A stretch of DNA of 64,000 bases, from positions 1,116,001 through 1,180,000 of the forward strand of contig NC_011365.1 in the NCBI RefSeq assembly GCF_000021325.1. Reading direction: 5' to 3'. Below, one piece after another: positions 25,796 to 36,500 of the stretch. The notes under the pieces were generated by a model that saw only the letters and a program-made list of their open reading frames with translations, had not been told where the DNA came from and did no database searches. The translations under genes were made by a program, and so were the position numbers. This stretch comes from Gluconacetobacter diazotrophicus PA1 5 (GTDB lineage: Bacteria > Pseudomonadota > Alphaproteobacteria > Acetobacterales > Acetobacteraceae). The first letter of the stretch is position 1, and each line of letters opens with the position of its first letter.

Positions 25796-26925
25796 CTGAC
25801 ATTGACGATCCTCAGTTCGACATCGAACCTCGGTTGATTATGCGCTATCTTCAACATGTGGGGTGGAGCGCGGGTGATTTCGGCCATAAGTTCAATAGAG
25901 TGTTCTTTAAGGACGATGCGCCTGACACCGTAGAAATATTTTTTAAAAAGCGGGCAAGTAAAGAAATAAAAAGGAAAGAGGTCTTCTTTGCCCTAAAAAC
26001 TATTTCTGAATTTTACGACCGCGAGATTTCTGATGTTAGCAATGATATAAAATCGCTGTCATATGATCAGATTACAAGCAAGATCCCGAACGAGTACGTT
26101 CTAAATGATACGATTCAATTAAGAACCGCATCACAGTATATCAATCAAATGCGGGGATTCCTTGCGTCGTCTGCCACCACAGAACTGACGGGGGAACGGC
26201 ATTTCAAACGGACTCGAAAGGAAGCAATGGAGTATGCTGAACAATGCCGGTTCGGACATACGTTCAGGGGAAGCTTTGGATTTTTGATTGAATCCTTCGT
26301 TGGCCTAAATGAAATGCCAACGCTAGATATTATAAGTGACAATTTGCCTCTAGGTCGACGTATCGTTGAACGCATTACACTGGGTCTTGCTGCCTATGAA
26401 GAAGCAGTTGAGACGCAGAACCCAAGCGTTATTGCAGAATGTCAGGACGGTTTTAGCGCCAACATGTGCGATGCGATGGCAGATATGATCGAGGAAACAG
26501 ACGTTTCAAAAATGGTCATTGGAATAAATCTCTCGCCGGAGTGGCGGTCGAAGCGCATTACATCTAAGTCGATATTCTTCATCGAATATAAGAATATTGA
26601 ACTTTTAAGGGTAGCGGCCAAGTCCATGCGCGTCGATGAAAAACCCCGCCTCGTGCAGGTTTTTGGTCGTGTTCGAAGAGTGGAAACGGACGGTAATCCT
26701 GCCGACCTATCGGAAGATACTGCGCCCAAAGAAATAGAGATCAATTGGGCAAGTGATGACAATACACTGCTGCACGTAAAGGTCATGCTCCCAAACGCTG
26801 ACTACGCTGAGGCAGTCGAGGCTCACAGGTCCGGAAAGCCTGTGTCCGCATCTGGGATGCTAGTTCGTGTTGGCCGTTCATGGCGCCTTGATCAGGTTGG
26901 GAATTTCAAAGTTATGACATTTTAA
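25792..26925 (+). CDS. Unknown protein coupled to the DUF4365 gene
   Basis: A 377-residue protein not recognised by family. It has a charged N-terminal third and a conserved-looking centre (CRFGHTFRGSFGFLIES at about 150-166). The C-terminal 90 residues look rich in beta strands (LVQVFGRVRRVE, then GKPVSASGMLVRVGRSWRL), consistent with a small barrel or OB-like domain. No transmembrane segment or P-loop is visible. It starts in an ATGA overlap with the DUF4365 gene and shares its low GC. A sensor or partner for the nuclease-like protein is a reasonable guess. Convergent with the DUF499 gene. Confidence 0.7.
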   Translation: MTDIDDPQFDIEPRLIMRYLQHVGWSAGDFGHKFNRVFFKDDAPDTVEIFFKKRASKEIKRKEVFFALKTISEFYDREISDVSNDIKSLSYDQITSKIPNEYVLNDTIQLRTASQYINQMRGFLASSATTELTGERHFKRTRKEAMEYAEQCRFGHTFRGSFGFLIESFVGLNEMPTLDIISDNLPLGRRIVERITLGLAAYEEAVETQNPSVIAECQDGFSANMCDAMADMIEETDVSKMVIGINLSPEWRSKRITSKSIFFIEYKNIELLRVAAKSMRVDEKPRLVQVFGRVRRVETDGNPADLSEDTAPKEIEINWASDDNTLLHVKVMLPNADYAEAVEAHRSGKPVSASGMLVRVGRSWRLDQVGNFKVMTF

Positions 26926-26940
26926 TAGCAGTATAATCTC

Positions 26941-27056
26941 ATACCAATTTTGCTTCACTCGAACTCACGCCAGTTTTCATCCAGAATGCACGGATCTCGG
27001 TCTGGTTCCGAAGAAGAGAGCGCACTCGGTGAGTTCGAGCGAGGTTGAATTGGTAT
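26941..27056. repeat. 116-bp element with 27-bp imperfect terminal inverted repeats
   Basis: The arms are 26941-26967 and 27030-27056 and match at 22 of 27 positions; both outer ends read ATACCAATT and both inner ends CTCGAACTCA. The element lies between two convergent genes. It has the size and shape of a miniature inverted-repeat element, but it could also act as a two-way transcription stop. No coding content was seen. Confidence 0.5.
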
Positions 27057-27197
27057 CAACAACGCGATGGCTCTTGAAATTAGTTTTCCACCAGTTTTTC
27101 ACTTTCCAAACTGCATCCGACCATTCAGCACAAATGTACTCCCAGCCCACAAGATAATGCCATTGAGATTATCTATGACCGAATGGTCTGGCCCACC

Positions 27198-30100
27198 TTA
27201 TTCAAACCCCATGGATTTGAATTTGAGTTGTATAGTATTGTCACGAACGACGCTGATATCTTCAGGGTCAAAGCCATCATCGCTTTCGGCTTCAACGTCC
27301 AGCGTCAACGTAACACGCACTCCCGGTGTGCGCTGTAATTCAGCAACGACTGACGTCAGTATCGTTTCGACGTTCCTCACCGTCCGAAGTGTATCCAGCG
27401 TGACACTTCCATAAAACCTCGTAGGTCGCGTTTGCTTAGGAGCCGACGTGGTATGCCCAGTCCCAGAAATTGTTGACGGCTTGCCGTCTGAATTCGGCGC
27501 AGGCAAAGAACTCGGCGAGGGAAGTTCGGCGTCGTTCTGCTGCCGTGCTTCCTCGGCACGAACAAGCACGCCATCCCGAGCCGGGACGGTCAAGGTTCTT
27601 TCAAACACAAGGTTTATGAACCGTTTCTTCTCCTCATCCCACCGATCTGCGAAACCGAATGCCGCTCCCATTCGAGATACTGAATCCGCAATGGCCTGTT
27701 CCAGCACGACACCATCACGCAATTTCGGCAGATAGACGAAGGTCGCGAACCAGTCGATGATTTCGGCGACGGAAAGCCAAGATCGGTCGTCAGGCCAGAT
27801 GCCCTGCAGCACGACACGGAAATTCTCAGCGCCAAGTTTTTCCTTGATGATCCCTTCACCACCAGGCTTCAGCCGGTCATAGACCGCGACGGCGACTGGC
27901 TTGTCACCCCGGTTAGCAAGAACCTGCTGTTCGAGTTTGAACGCCTGTCCCGCAACGTCGCTGCTGATCGGATAGAAGACGTGACACCACGCTGTGCGGA
28001 TCGCACGTTCCGTCGCTTCCCTGTACTGTTTTGACTTTGATGCAGCATCTTCTCTCTGCGCACCTGTAAGCTGTGCGGTGACAACCTTATCGTCAACAAT
28101 GGACTGCCACGCCATTGCTCTCGCCGCGACGTCGCGGGCCTTAGAGAGCTCGTTTTCGTCAGGAGCGACGAAGATCAGCGTATTTCGAAAGCGCCGCTGT
28201 GTCGTTCTGCATCGCAGAAGCGCGTCCTGCACAGCCACGACTGCGGCGGATTCTGTAATGCTTCGTCCCAGATGACCATAAGCCGGCCCTAATACGACGA
28301 GAGACATATCCCGCGTCTCGTCCATCGCACTCGGCTCATCTGGCGCGGTATACACGCGCGCGAAATGCTCCTTGCGTTTCGTATCCTCCCGCAGTCGGCT
28401 TACAATCCAATCATCTACCTCATACGCGGGCAGCGTCTTTGCCCGATCATCAGCCAGCCGGTTCAGTGTTGGCTGTGTCGCGAACCAGTAGCGGCCGGCC
28501 TCGTCGTATAGATACGTTGCCCGTTCAGAAAGCTCCCGCAGCGCTTCGCCGAAGACAGCAAGCTGATCTCCCGGTTCAGCACAGGCAAGCCGGATTGAAG
28601 GGCCGGAGACTCCCGCGTTCGGCAACCCGACCGTAGGTGCTGAACACATGAAGATTGAGCGGGCGACGCGTGTCGCCGCACGTGCCTGGGTGATCCGTCG
28701 CTGTGGATTGGCCTCCATACGGGAAGACAATGAGCCCTCTCCATCCACTTCCGCGTCCACGACAGCACCAAAGGCAGGATCAAGAGGATAGAGCACGCTG
28801 ACACGAACCCGCTCATGTCCGACCGGGACGCGAGCCGGGGTGATCAGTGGATCAGGCGTGCGCTCCTTCCACAGAACGCCGATCACGCCCGCCATGAACT
28901 GGAGAACACCACGCGTTCTCTGGAATTTCTCCAGCGTCGCCCAGTTGCGGGACAGTCTGCCGAATAATTCCGGATGAATGGGATAAGCAAGCTTTAGAAG
29001 GTCAGCATAACGGGCCTCATGAACCTCTGGCGGAAATTCAGCCTTGTTCTCCCGATACATTCGCGCGAAGGCTGCAACCGTGGCGTCCCGCACCTTTTCC
29101 CCTTCAGAATCCAGGGGCTGAAACAGACGTCGCCGTACGATCTCGTACGTCTCGTCGCCTGATGCCGGTAGCCAGGCACTCTGAACGCGTCCGAATACCT
29201 TCTCCAGCCGCAGCAGGGCGGCAGCTCCTTTTTCTCCGCCAGCTTCGGCTCGGCTCTCCGGCAACGACCCCACGACCACAATATCGCGGGTGCGGGCAGC
29301 CGCTTCCGTCAGAGACTGAATGAAGGACAGCAGAGCCTCGAAACGCCCGTCAGGTAACTGCCGGGCAAACATGGTGAGTTCATCAATCAGAATGACAGAT
29401 GGGCCGCTCAGGCGGAACAGATCGACAAGCAGATCGGCTCCGGGATTGGTCCAGGCGGCTTCGGCTTCCCGCATGAGAGCCAGACCGGCTTCTCCGGCAA
29501 GACGCCAGGCGAGGTATCCCCAGAGCGTACGGATGACAGGTTCCTTGCCGCGTGTCAGCGGAACATCCGGTCCCTTCGACGAGCCGACAAATACCGCCCG
29601 CGCCGGTTTCGGCCACACAACACCACGCAGGGGTTCGGCAATTTCTCCGATCCCGGCCAGATCTTCCGGCTTATGTCCTTCAGCCAGTGCCCTTGCGAGA
29701 TGGTAGATCGCCAGCATTGTGTGCGTCTTGCCGCCACCGAAGCTTGTCTGAAGTCCGATGACCGGATCGCCGCCCTGTCCCGCGAGACGCTGCATCACGG
29801 AGAACAGCACACGGCGCAGACCCTCCGTCATGAACGTGATGCGGAAAAACCCAAGCGGCGTCGCATAATCCTCGCTGATCTCCGCAGCGTCTCCCGCATC
29901 GACAGCGCCCAGGTCGGCGGCGAATTCAGACTGGCGGAAGCGGTTGGCCAATACATCCGGATGAGGGAGCGCTACATCGACCCACGGTGTAAGACGCTTG
30001 CCCTCAGCCGGAGCGGGAAAGGCTATTTCCGCGTTAGCCGGGACCGGAGCCGATGCGGAAGCCTGCGCAGGAGTGGTTTCCGGCACAATCCCGGAACGGC

Positions 30101-30524
30101 GTTGCTCATCATAGAGCTTCTGCACAGCTTCAACATCCTCGGACGGGGCCTGCGTGACTTTCAGAAGGCGCAGAATCTGATCCAGGTAACTGAGTGCATC
30201 GCTATCTGGGAGAGAGCCGACATTATGCGAGACGGCATTCCGTGCCATCAGGGCAGCGGACGCATAGCGGCGTGCATTGTGCTTCTCACGGAATGGAAAA
30301 GCCTCGTCAAACACTTCACGCCAGTTATCCAGCATGGTCTTGACCAGCCCGTACGCATCCAGCCCGTCATTCGGGCCAGAACCGGCGGCGCGGCTGGCAT
30401 AATGCAGCCATTTCGCGCCATGCCTGTTCGCCATGTGCTGCTCGATGAAGGGGTAAAGGCCACGCTGCAGGTGATAAAGCCCGTTCTGAACGCGAAGCAG
30501 GGTTTCTTTCTGTTCGTCAGACAT
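27198..30524 (-). CDS. DUF499 ATPase with N-terminal Swt1-like HEPN domain (Hma defence)
   Basis: A 1108-residue ATPase of the DUF499 group, the ATPase part of the helicase-methylase-ATPase (Hma) antiphage class. Residues 1-125 resemble the Swt1-type HEPN domain and carry the intact RNAVSHN motif (Arg95, His100), which fits the Rx4-6H active site of HEPN ribonucleases. Walker A is SFGGGKTHT at 261-269 and Walker B is VILIDEL at 377-383. A disordered Pro/Ser segment precedes a conserved C-terminal tail. The start at 30524 is chosen for the strong AAGGAGG 6 bp upstream; a start at 30548 overlapping the methylase is less likely. It is the last gene of the operon. Confidence 0.88.
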   Translation of the reverse strand: MSDEQKETLLRVQNGLYHLQRGLYPFIEQHMANRHGAKWLHYASRAAGSGPNDGLDAYGLVKTMLDNWREVFDEAFPFREKHNARRYASAALMARNAVSHNVGSLPDSDALSYLDQILRLLKVTQAPSEDVEAVQKLYDEQRRSGIVPETTPAQASASAPVPANAEIAFPAPAEGKRLTPWVDVALPHPDVLANRFRQSEFAADLGAVDAGDAAEISEDYATPLGFFRITFMTEGLRRVLFSVMQRLAGQGGDPVIGLQTSFGGGKTHTMLAIYHLARALAEGHKPEDLAGIGEIAEPLRGVVWPKPARAVFVGSSKGPDVPLTRGKEPVIRTLWGYLAWRLAGEAGLALMREAEAAWTNPGADLLVDLFRLSGPSVILIDELTMFARQLPDGRFEALLSFIQSLTEAAARTRDIVVVGSLPESRAEAGGEKGAAALLRLEKVFGRVQSAWLPASGDETYEIVRRRLFQPLDSEGEKVRDATVAAFARMYRENKAEFPPEVHEARYADLLKLAYPIHPELFGRLSRNWATLEKFQRTRGVLQFMAGVIGVLWKERTPDPLITPARVPVGHERVRVSVLYPLDPAFGAVVDAEVDGEGSLSSRMEANPQRRITQARAATRVARSIFMCSAPTVGLPNAGVSGPSIRLACAEPGDQLAVFGEALRELSERATYLYDEAGRYWFATQPTLNRLADDRAKTLPAYEVDDWIVSRLREDTKRKEHFARVYTAPDEPSAMDETRDMSLVVLGPAYGHLGRSITESAAVVAVQDALLRCRTTQRRFRNTLIFVAPDENELSKARDVAARAMAWQSIVDDKVVTAQLTGAQREDAASKSKQYREATERAIRTAWCHVFYPISSDVAGQAFKLEQQVLANRGDKPVAVAVYDRLKPGGEGIIKEKLGAENFRVVLQGIWPDDRSWLSVAEIIDWFATFVYLPKLRDGVVLEQAIADSVSRMGAAFGFADRWDEEKKRFINLVFERTLTVPARDGVLVRAEEARQQNDAELPSPSSLPAPNSDGKPSTISGTGHTTSAPKQTRPTRFYGSVTLDTLRTVRNVETILTSVVAELQRTPGVRVTLTLDVEAESDDGFDPEDISVVRDNTIQLKFKSMGFE

Positions 30525-30544
30525 GATGTCCTCCTTCACACGGT

Positions 30545-33451
30545 TCAAAGCAGACGTGGCGTTTCTTCCGCCACGGGTGATGCAACAGGATTGGGGATTT
30601 CCGACGCCAGCCTCTCAAGGGTCGGCCATTCATCGGCCAGCGCGTTATAAACCAGTGCCTCGGCGGACCATCCCTTGTCCGTGGCGATCTGGAAGAGGCG
30701 ATAGGCCAGCGCTCGTGCGGCTTCTGTCTTTCCGCCCATGCCTGCGACGAGACGGGCTGCTGCCTCCTGACCACCTTCTTTGGCCTCCAGCGTGCGGGCA
30801 ACGTGCTGAACACACTCCCAGACAGTCAGCGTTCCGTCTGTCTGTGGTGACCAGCCTGCTGGAAGGTTTTCACGCGGCGTCAGTTGCGCCTTGCCGCGCC
30901 GGTCAAGAAACACCTCGGACTGGAAGAGTGAAGACAATGAGATATTCTTGGCATTGGCCAGTGTGATGAGTTCGCCGGAAGGTCGCGTGTCGAAACCATG
31001 CGAAGCGTACCAGGCCAGGGCCACCTGCGTCTCGGGATCGAAATCCGCGTCCAGCGCGTTCTCTATTTCTTCCCAGACGCGGTTGATGAGCGCCAGGGCC
31101 GTACGCACGCTCATGACGCTGTCGTCGTCTTCCAGCACGCTGGCGTATCGGGTGAAGACACCCATTCCGGGACCGATGATGGACTGCGGCATATCGACTG
31201 GCGAGACGCCATCATCGCGCAGGCGCTCACGGGCTGCGGGGAGTTCTCTACGCAACGCTCGAAGGAAGTCAGAACGGGTGATAACGCCGGATCTATCTGA
31301 ACGTGTCCGACAGACAAGCACGATAGAGGAGGCAAGCGCATTTGTCCCACTAGCAATTGTTCTTGCGCCCCTTTCCGTTCTCACTGGCCATGTACCGTCA
31401 ATCAATAAACCGGTATCGACGACAGCCTGCAAGAAAGAAGCCCATCCCGCTGAAGTAACTCCTTCCTGCTCAATCTCTGACTGTTTAAACGCGTAGTAGA
31501 TTGTCAGAGGTTCTGTCTTGACTGATGCCTCCCGTATCGAGGCCAAAGCATCTTTCATGCCAGCCATAAAGAATGCTTCAGCCCCCTCTTTTCCGCCGTG
31601 TCGATATGGGGTCGCAATAAGCTCTTCTCTTTTGGGCGTAACAAGGCGTCGGAACAAACCGGGCCATTCGTCCGCCAGAGAATGTCTCAACCAAGTATAA
31701 AAAAAATCAGAAAGGTCAGCGTAGCCGATGTTGTCATAGTACGGCGGATCAGTGGAGATCAGAACAGGACGAACGGGAAATGAATTTGTAGCAGCGTTTA
31801 TATTATAAACTACTCCCCCGGACATCGCGGGAAGGTCTCCCAATGTTCGGGAGATGCCGGCAATCGACACAGAGAAGTCCCCCGCTGCTTCAGCAAAAGC
31901 GTTAACCTCTGCAAAGTCCCATGCCATGGGCAATGCCTGTCGAGCAAAAGTAGACTTAGCTTGATCTCGAGAGGAACTCCAAAGAACAATTGTGGATGAG
32001 TAGTCGGCTATTTTACTTACACCCAATGCCAGATACGTCGCCACAGCATCCGCATAGGCGGTCGCTCCTGTGCCGCCTTCATGAAGTGGAGTTGAGGCAG
32101 TTGAACGACCGGCGGCGATGGCGTGCTGCAGCACTTTCTCGCGTGCTTCGGCGACGAGATCGGAGAATGTGGTTAGCGCCACAAGTTGACGTGGTGTAAA
32201 GAGCGATGCGAAAGTCTTTAGGCCATAAGAAATTACCCATAATGCACGTGGATCGTTAGCAATTTCTCCCTCTGGCAACCATTTTGGGATAGCAGACTTC
32301 GCTACAAGCTCGTCTGAATTCCTCGGAGATAAGTAGAGACGAGTGCGTTTACCTTCTGCAACAACAGCCATCAAACGCTCTCCAAGACGGCCTGCAACAC
32401 CTTCAGCCTTGATCCAATCTCCGCTAATTGCCGCACCGGTTAAAGCACAGAGAAAATTTGCACCACGACCTGTCTTTGTTCCATTCTTCAGCTGTATTTC
32501 ATCATCTTTCGATAGTTCCCCCGTCCGGACCACAAAGCGCCAGCCGTCAGACGCATTTGCGTCATGAACGATCTCCGCCCACGCCTTCTTTCCTTCTTTG
32601 GTGGACAGCATGAAGGAAGAGACCAAGGGCACCATTGCGCCTTTTGCCGCCGGGTCAGGACTGCGGACCGTTCGCGCCCAGAGCCAGGCGATAACAGTCG
32701 CTTCCGATCCATCGGGCAGCGCCGCTTTCGGGTAGAGATGGCCAATGCGCATTTCCGCCTCGTCGCGCATCCATTTGCCGTAATAGCGCACATCTTCGGC
32801 TAGTCCCTGTGCGCCGCGTCCCTGCCATGCCCCACCACGAGCAGCCTCTGCTCTCGCATCGGGATTGACGGGGGCCTGCCCCGCGAATTTGGGTGGTATC
32901 TCGACGAGTGCCTTGCCGATCAGAACGGCGACTGGGTTAAGGTCCGAGCCATAGGCACGCAGGCCGAGGCGTTGCGCTTCCAGCGGGATGGAACCACCGC
33001 CGGAGAACGGGTCATAGACGGGTGGGGCCTTTTCCTGAAGGTAGCGAAGGATGGCCTCACCGTTTTCGCGAGGAGGCGGTTCCTCCCCGATGTTCCATGC
33101 AACAGAACGGGCGATTTCCCAGCGAGCGGCATTCAGGATCGTCTCGTTCCCGCTTGCATCCCACGGAACCATCGCCCGGATGACGTCGTGGAGCCGGTTG
33201 CGTTCGGCTTCCTGCGCCTCCTCTGTCGGAAAGCGGTCGGGCCATGCGGAAGGATCGTCCACCAGTTGCGCGAACAGCACGGCGCGACAGGCGGCAAGTG
33301 GCCGACGCGCCCACCACAGATGCAACGTGGATGGATGGCCATGCCGGATGGACTTTTCCTTGGCGCTAGCGGCGTTGATCTCATCCAGCGGGAGCGACAC
33401 CTCGATCAGCTTGCGTCGAATAGTCGGGTTGGGCCGGGTCGAGGTGGACAT
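30545..33451 (-). CDS. DUF1156 DNA methyltransferase (Hma defence)
   Basis: A 968-residue SAM-dependent DNA methylase. The N-terminal DUF1156 region includes KSIRHGHPSTLHLWWARRP (33-51). The SAM-binding motif is DPFSGGG at 147-153 with GSDLNP at 168-173, and the catalytic motif is DPPYYDN at 568-574. This indicates an amino-methyltransferase for N6-adenine or N4-cytosine. The long insert between the two motifs is usual for the family. In the Hma class this enzyme is thought to mark self DNA. It lies 59 bp after the helicase gene and 20 bp before the DUF499 start. Confidence 0.9.
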   Translation of the reverse strand: MSTSTRPNPTIRRKLIEVSLPLDEINAASAKEKSIRHGHPSTLHLWWARRPLAACRAVLFAQLVDDPSAWPDRFPTEEAQEAERNRLHDVIRAMVPWDASGNETILNAARWEIARSVAWNIGEEPPPRENGEAILRYLQEKAPPVYDPFSGGGSIPLEAQRLGLRAYGSDLNPVAVLIGKALVEIPPKFAGQAPVNPDARAEAARGGAWQGRGAQGLAEDVRYYGKWMRDEAEMRIGHLYPKAALPDGSEATVIAWLWARTVRSPDPAAKGAMVPLVSSFMLSTKEGKKAWAEIVHDANASDGWRFVVRTGELSKDDEIQLKNGTKTGRGANFLCALTGAAISGDWIKAEGVAGRLGERLMAVVAEGKRTRLYLSPRNSDELVAKSAIPKWLPEGEIANDPRALWVISYGLKTFASLFTPRQLVALTTFSDLVAEAREKVLQHAIAAGRSTASTPLHEGGTGATAYADAVATYLALGVSKIADYSSTIVLWSSSRDQAKSTFARQALPMAWDFAEVNAFAEAAGDFSVSIAGISRTLGDLPAMSGGVVYNINAATNSFPVRPVLISTDPPYYDNIGYADLSDFFYTWLRHSLADEWPGLFRRLVTPKREELIATPYRHGGKEGAEAFFMAGMKDALASIREASVKTEPLTIYYAFKQSEIEQEGVTSAGWASFLQAVVDTGLLIDGTWPVRTERGARTIASGTNALASSIVLVCRTRSDRSGVITRSDFLRALRRELPAARERLRDDGVSPVDMPQSIIGPGMGVFTRYASVLEDDDSVMSVRTALALINRVWEEIENALDADFDPETQVALAWYASHGFDTRPSGELITLANAKNISLSSLFQSEVFLDRRGKAQLTPRENLPAGWSPQTDGTLTVWECVQHVARTLEAKEGGQEAAARLVAGMGGKTEAARALAYRLFQIATDKGWSAEALVYNALADEWPTLERLASEIPNPVASPVAEETPRLL

Positions 33452-33510
33452 GGGAAACTTTCTTTACGTACACAGGAAACAGGGAATGATAGACGGAAAG
33501 GCGGGCAACG

Positions 33511-36500
33511 TCAGGAGGGCGGTGCGCCCTGTCCCAGAAGATCGTCTATATCGAACACGACAGCGGTCTCTCCGAAGCCGGGCTCACGGTGGCAGAAGCG
33601 GCGGACATACACTGGTGCATGGGCAAAGCCGCTTTCCACACGCACCACGGCAAGGATGTAGGCGTCCGGGCTGTTGAGCGAGGCGAGTAGTTCGTTTTTG
33701 GTCACGATGATATGGGTTCCGTCAGCATGACGGCCCTTGACCTCAATGAACCGGAGGTGGCCGGTTGTTCCATCCCGACTTTCAATGTCCCAGCCTTTTT
33801 TCTCGGCTGACACATCACGCGGATCGTTTCCGAGTGCGCGCTCGGCTGTAATCACGGCCAGCATCGCATAACGTTCGATCTCGGCACGGGCGATCGGGTC
33901 TTCCGAGAACGCCATCGGCGTGACCGGAAGCGCATTTCGCTGCTCCAGCAGGCCACGGGGGATAATCAGGGCAGCCCCCCGGAGGACCGGAGAAAGCGGG
34001 CTGATCTGACGTTCCCGATCCAGCTCCGTCTGCCGTTTATAGAGACGGTCTGTCAGGCGCTGGGCTGTCGCCTCCGCATTGGAGGCGTTGATGCGCTGAT
34101 CCTTGCCAGCCCGTTCCTCTTCGCGCAGGCGGGCTGCACGGGCATCCCAGTAGTTGATTTCGCGTGTCAGGCGGGCGCGCACCTCATGCTCGATCTTGTT
34201 GATTTCCGGCAGGCGGCGCGTCCGCACTTCCTGCAAATGGGCTGGTACGAGATGGGCTATGGCATAGGTGATGGCGCGTTCTTCCACCTGGCCCGAAAGC
34301 CAGGAAGCCTGTGCGATCTCGCTGAGAGCCGCACGTTCGGCCTCGGTCGCTGGGCGCGTGTCCAGATAGGGCGCCGGGCCACCATCCTGCGCCGAGCCAT
34401 CCTCACCCAGATAGACAAACTGCAGGCGCTGGGAGATCACGCGCGGCTCGCCGGATGGCGTGGAGCGCCCATCGCGAATGGCATGTTCGAGATAGGCCAA
34501 GAGGCGCGGCTCTACGCTTTCATCGGCCTCATCAATGAGGATTGCGCCCTGTTGAAGGAGTGGACGGAAGCGTTCCAACGTAAGGTCGAGAGTGGCCTCG
34601 AAGAGTGGATGCCCGGGAGCGAGCAATTCGGCCTGTGGACGACCTGCGATCAGGCATTTATCGAACACAACCCGTGCATAACGATCCAGAACCGGGTCAC
34701 CTCGCCCAATAAGGCGGTCGCGGTGCTTGAGAGCGGAGGGGACACGCATGACTTCAAAACGACCGGCCTCGCGTTCAGACATCCTGCCGCCGAGAAGGGA
34801 AAAAGCCTCACGAAAGAAAGCGCCGACAAAATGGGGCTGCAGGCGCATGGCCTCGGCCCGCTCCATCTGGTCGCGGATCGCGGCGACTGAGGTTGCGGCC
34901 ATACCCTCGGACGTGAGTTTGCGTTCTTCGACAAGCCTGTTGATGGCGTCCACATCGACAGCGTTTTCCACCGACTGGAACAGACGTGCGCGGATTTCCG
35001 GCCGGTCCCCGTAACGGACTGCCTCAACCAGAAGATCGCGCAAGGCGTTGCCCTCGAAGAGGTCACCCAGTACGTCGTACACCTTGCCACCAAGCGCGGC
35101 CCGGGCTTCTTCCAGCTTGTCGAGAAGACGCTGATAGACTTCGCCCTCGCGTGTATTGACAGCACAGAGGTTCCATAAGTGGCAGATTTCTGTCTGACCG
35201 ATACGATGGATGCGTCCAAACCGTTGCTCAATCCGGTTGGGATTCCAAGGCAGGTCATAATTGACCATCAGATGAGCGCCACGCTGGAGATTGACGCCTT
35301 CACCGGCAGCATCGTTGGCGATCATGACCCGCACCGCCGGATCAGAATTGAAGGCAGCCACGGCTGCACGTCTTGCCTCGCGTGTGATCCCGCCATGAAT
35401 TACGACAACGGAGTCAGGTTCTCCAGTACGGGCGGCTATCCTGTCACGGAGATATTCCAGCGTGTCCTTGGGTTCGGTAAAGATCAGAATCTTGCGTCGG
35501 GCACCGGTATGGGAATCAACCATAATCGGATCATCTAATATGGCCTCAAGCTGGCGCCATTTCGTGTCCTCGCCGGACAGCTTGAGACGCAGAGCCTGCT
35601 CTTCAATGTCACGCAGAATCAGAATTTCGGCTTCAAGTTCCGCAACTGTAGCCGCAGCGGTGGCCCGATCGGCGATCGTGTCCTCCATATCTTCCGCTTC
35701 GGTTGCCGTCGCCTCATCCAGATCGTCGAGATCATCTGACGGTGTGTGGTGGCGCAGGATGCTGTCCCGATGGAGCCGTTCCTCACGGAGCCGCGCTTCC
35801 AACCGTTTACGGCGTCGCTCCAGCGAGCGGTGTATTGCAGCGGCGGATGAGGCCAGGCGTCTCTGAAGAATCTGGAGAGCAAAACCGACATTGCCCTGCC
35901 TTTGACCGTCTCCGATCCTGTCGGCACGGTTCATTTCCTCGCGAACGTAAGAGGTAACGGCCTGATAAAGATCAGCTTCAGCCGGAGAGAGTTCGTAGGC
36001 AACGGTGTAGGCGCGACGCTCGGGGAAAAGTGGCGTGCCATCAAAGCGGAACAGCTCTTCCTTCGTCAGACGACGCATCATGTCCGAGACGTCCGCTTTC
36101 CGCACGCCTTCGCGAAAGCGTCCTTCGAATCGGTCGGAGTCCAGAAGACCCATGAAAAGCTGGAAGTCGGCTTCCTTGCCATTGTGGGGCGTTGCCGACA
36201 TCAGAAGCAGATTGCGTGTGTGTGCTCCGAGAAGCTTTCCGAGTTTGTAGCGTCTTGTCTCTTTTACCTCCCCGCCGAAATAGGAAGCGGACATGCGGTG
36301 TGCTTCGTCACAGATCACGAGATCCCACTCAGGCGCGGCTTTCAGACGTGCCTGAAGGGCATCAGAACGAGCCGCCATGTCGAGGCGAAGAATAAAACGG
36401 TTACGCTCGGCAAAAGGATTTCCCGTGACAGAGTTTTCAACCTGATCACGGGTCAGAAGATCAAACGAGAGGGCAAACTTTTCCGCGAGTTCTTCCTGCC

